NCBI GenBank assembly: GCA_900765465.1
Contig: CAAFRM010000344.1
Coordinates: 1 to 5,536 of the forward strand
Direction of reading: 5' to 3'
Origin: an uncultured Prevotella sp.
GTDB lineage: Bacteria; Bacteroidota; Bacteroidia; Bacteroidales; Bacteroidaceae
DNA: 5,536 nt
The notes under the pieces are model-generated. The model had not been told where the DNA came from. It saw nothing but the letters and a program-made list of their open reading frames with translations, and made no database searches. Shown here piece by piece: positions 4,362-5,536 of the stretch. Position 1 is the first letter of the stretch. Every line of letters begins with the position of its first letter. Made by a program: the position numbers and the translations under genes.

Positions 4362-5536
4362 ATGAAAAGATCTATTCTGATGATGCTTCTGGTGTTCGTA
4401 ACCATGGCATCTTTTGCTCAGGATCGCTTGATTACCGGTGCGATTACCGACCGCGATACCAAGGATCCTGTAGAACAGGTAACGATTCAGTTACTCAAAT
4501 CCGACAGTACTTATGTGTCGGGTGCTCTCAGCAATGAGCAGGGCCTCTTTCATATCAAGGCTCCTGCCAATGGCAAGTATTTACTCAAAATGTCGAGTGT
4601 AGGTTACAAGACTACCGTAAAGCGTATCGAGATTTCTGATGACAAGAATCTGGCGATGGGCAAGGTGGTGATGGGTGCCGAGGCGATTATGCTGAAAGGT
4701 GCCGTGGTTACTGCCATGGCTCAGAAGGTAAGCCTGAAGGAGGATACCTTCGTCTATAATTCGGCTGCCTACCGCACACCGGAAGGTTCGGTGGTTGAGG
4801 AACTCGTCAAGCGTCTGCCGGGTGCAGAGGTCAGCGACGATGGTACCATCAAGATCAACGGTAAGGAGGTGAAGAAGATTCTCGTGGATGGTAAGGAGTT
4901 TATGACGGGCGATACCAAGACTGCCCTGAAGAATCTGCCTACCAGCATCATCGATAAAATCAAGGCGTACGATGAGAAGAGCGATCTCTCTAAGGTAACC
5001 GGTATTGATGACGGCGAGGAGCAGACCGTGCTCGACTTCGGTGTGAAGAAGGGTATGAACAAGGGTTTGATTTCCAATATCGACCTGGGTGTGGGCAACA
5101 AGAGCCGCTACAATATGCGTGGTATGGGTGGTTACTTCAATGATAACAACCGATTCATGCTCTTTGCCAATGCCAATAATACCAGCGACCGCGGATTCGG
5201 CGGTGGTCCTGGCAGAGGATTCTGGGGCGCTGCCAACGGTTTGAATGCCAGCAAGATGATTGGCGCCAACTACAACTATGAGTTGAAGAACAAGTTCAAG
5301 TTCAATACCTCTCTTCGCTGGAATCACAGCGATGGCGATGTATGGAGCAGACGTTCCAGCGAGAACTTCATGGGTAGCAGCAGCTCTTTCAGCAATAGCC
5401 TGAGCCAGAATTTTTCCCGCAGCAACAGCTGGAATGGCAACATCCGATTGGAGTGGATGCCTGATTCCATGACCAATATCCTCTTCCGTCCTTCCATCTC
5501 CTGGAGTACCAGCGATGGATTGAGTGGCAGCCAGTC
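4362..5536 (+). CDS. Outer-membrane beta-barrel / TonB-dependent-receptor-like protein, 3'-truncated by window edge
   Basis: The frame is open from ATG 4362 to the window end (391 codons, no stop), with an in-frame TAA at 4356-4358 supporting this start. Residues 1-20 (MKRSILMMLLVFVTMASFAQ) are a typical signal peptide, cleaved probably after Ala19 or Gln20. Residues about 22-95 form a CarboxypepD_reg-like beta-sandwich (ITGAITDRDTKDPVEQVTIQL, SVGYKT). Residues about 122-226 are plug-like: YRTPEGSVVEELVKRLPG, then INGKEVKKILVDGKEF and LPTSIIDKIKAYDEKSDL. From about 235 alternating polar and hydrophobic strands with aromatic residues indicate the start of an outer-membrane barrel. A glycine-rich loop (RGFGGGPGRGFWG, 277-289) and a Ser/Asn-rich stretch (331-357) are conspicuous. 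The order matches Bacteroidota proteins usually labelled outer membrane beta-barrel family (OMP_b-brl_3) or TonB-dependent receptor. The ligand is unknown, and no partner such as a SusD-like lipoprotein is visible before the window ends. Confidence 0.9.
   Translation, partial: MKRSILMMLLVFVTMASFAQDRLITGAITDRDTKDPVEQVTIQLLKSDSTYVSGALSNEQGLFHIKAPANGKYLLKMSSVGYKTTVKRIEISDDKNLAMGKVVMGAEAIMLKGAVVTAMAQKVSLKEDTFVYNSAAYRTPEGSVVEELVKRLPGAEVSDDGTIKINGKEVKKILVDGKEFMTGDTKTALKNLPTSIIDKIKAYDEKSDLSKVTGIDDGEEQTVLDFGVKKGMNKGLISNIDLGVGNKSRYNMRGMGGYFNDNNRFMLFANANNTSDRGFGGGPGRGFWGAANGLNASKMIGANYNYELKNKFKFNTSLRWNHSDGDVWSRRSSENFMGSSSSFSNSLSQNFSRSNSWNGNIRLEWMPDSMTNILFRPSISWSTSDGLSGSQ

Noticed and set aside
4581..5327. 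Minus-strand open frame (248 codons) opposite the outer-membrane gene
   Set aside because: The plus strand has a continuous frame with signal peptide, CarboxypepD_reg-like and plug-like segments. The antisense frame is His/Leu/Thr-rich without a known pattern.
1..5536. Search for CRISPR arrays, tRNA/rRNA genes, transposases, phage or defence genes
   Set aside because: No spaced identical repeats, RNA-gene signatures or mobile-element proteins were seen on either strand. The window is mostly core metabolism plus one surface protein.

Overview
The window looks like a chromosomal segment of a Bacteroidota bacterium, most likely Prevotella/Segatella-like. The pointers are a CarboxypepD_reg-like outer-membrane barrel protein, a short MenE of the form I associate with this phylum, A/T-rich leaders without clear Shine-Dalgarno sites, and a good match to the Bacteroidota -33/-7 promoter (TTTG, 19 nt, TAnnTTTG) upstream of aroB. 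The genus is inferred from general resemblance, not from a database search.

Layout: (1) 1-720, + strand, is the 3' end of a carbon-nitrogen hydrolase (nitrilase superfamily), probably the C-terminal half of a GNAT/C-N hydrolase fusion. (2) 721-800 is a gap holding a 7-nt tandem repeat. (3) 801-1877, +, is menC (o-succinylbenzoate synthase). (4) 1878-1985 is a gap with two near-identical small palindromes. (5) 1986-2999, +, is menE (o-succinylbenzoate-CoA ligase, compact form). (6) A GC-rich hairpin at 3010-3032 lies between convergent genes. (7) 3039-4085, - strand, is aroB (3-dehydroquinate synthase). (8) 4086-4361 is a divergent intergenic region with the aroB promoter, an inverted repeat and a short direct repeat. 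(9) From 4362 to the window end, +, runs the first 391 codons of a secreted outer-membrane beta-barrel/TonB-receptor-like protein.

The metabolic theme is chorismate and menaquinone. AroB acts early in the shikimate pathway that yields chorismate; MenC and MenE carry out consecutive steps that turn a chorismate-derived intermediate into o-succinylbenzoyl-CoA for menaquinone. The hydrolase and the outer-membrane protein have no obvious link to this.

I see no evidence of a new defence, mobile or CRISPR-like system. The points worth a second look are small-scale: the heptanucleotide array before menC, a 10-bp-arm palindrome inside the menC coding start, the family of GGCGG-type palindromes around menE, an in-frame 15-bp duplication in menE, and the structured 5' region of the outer-membrane gene.
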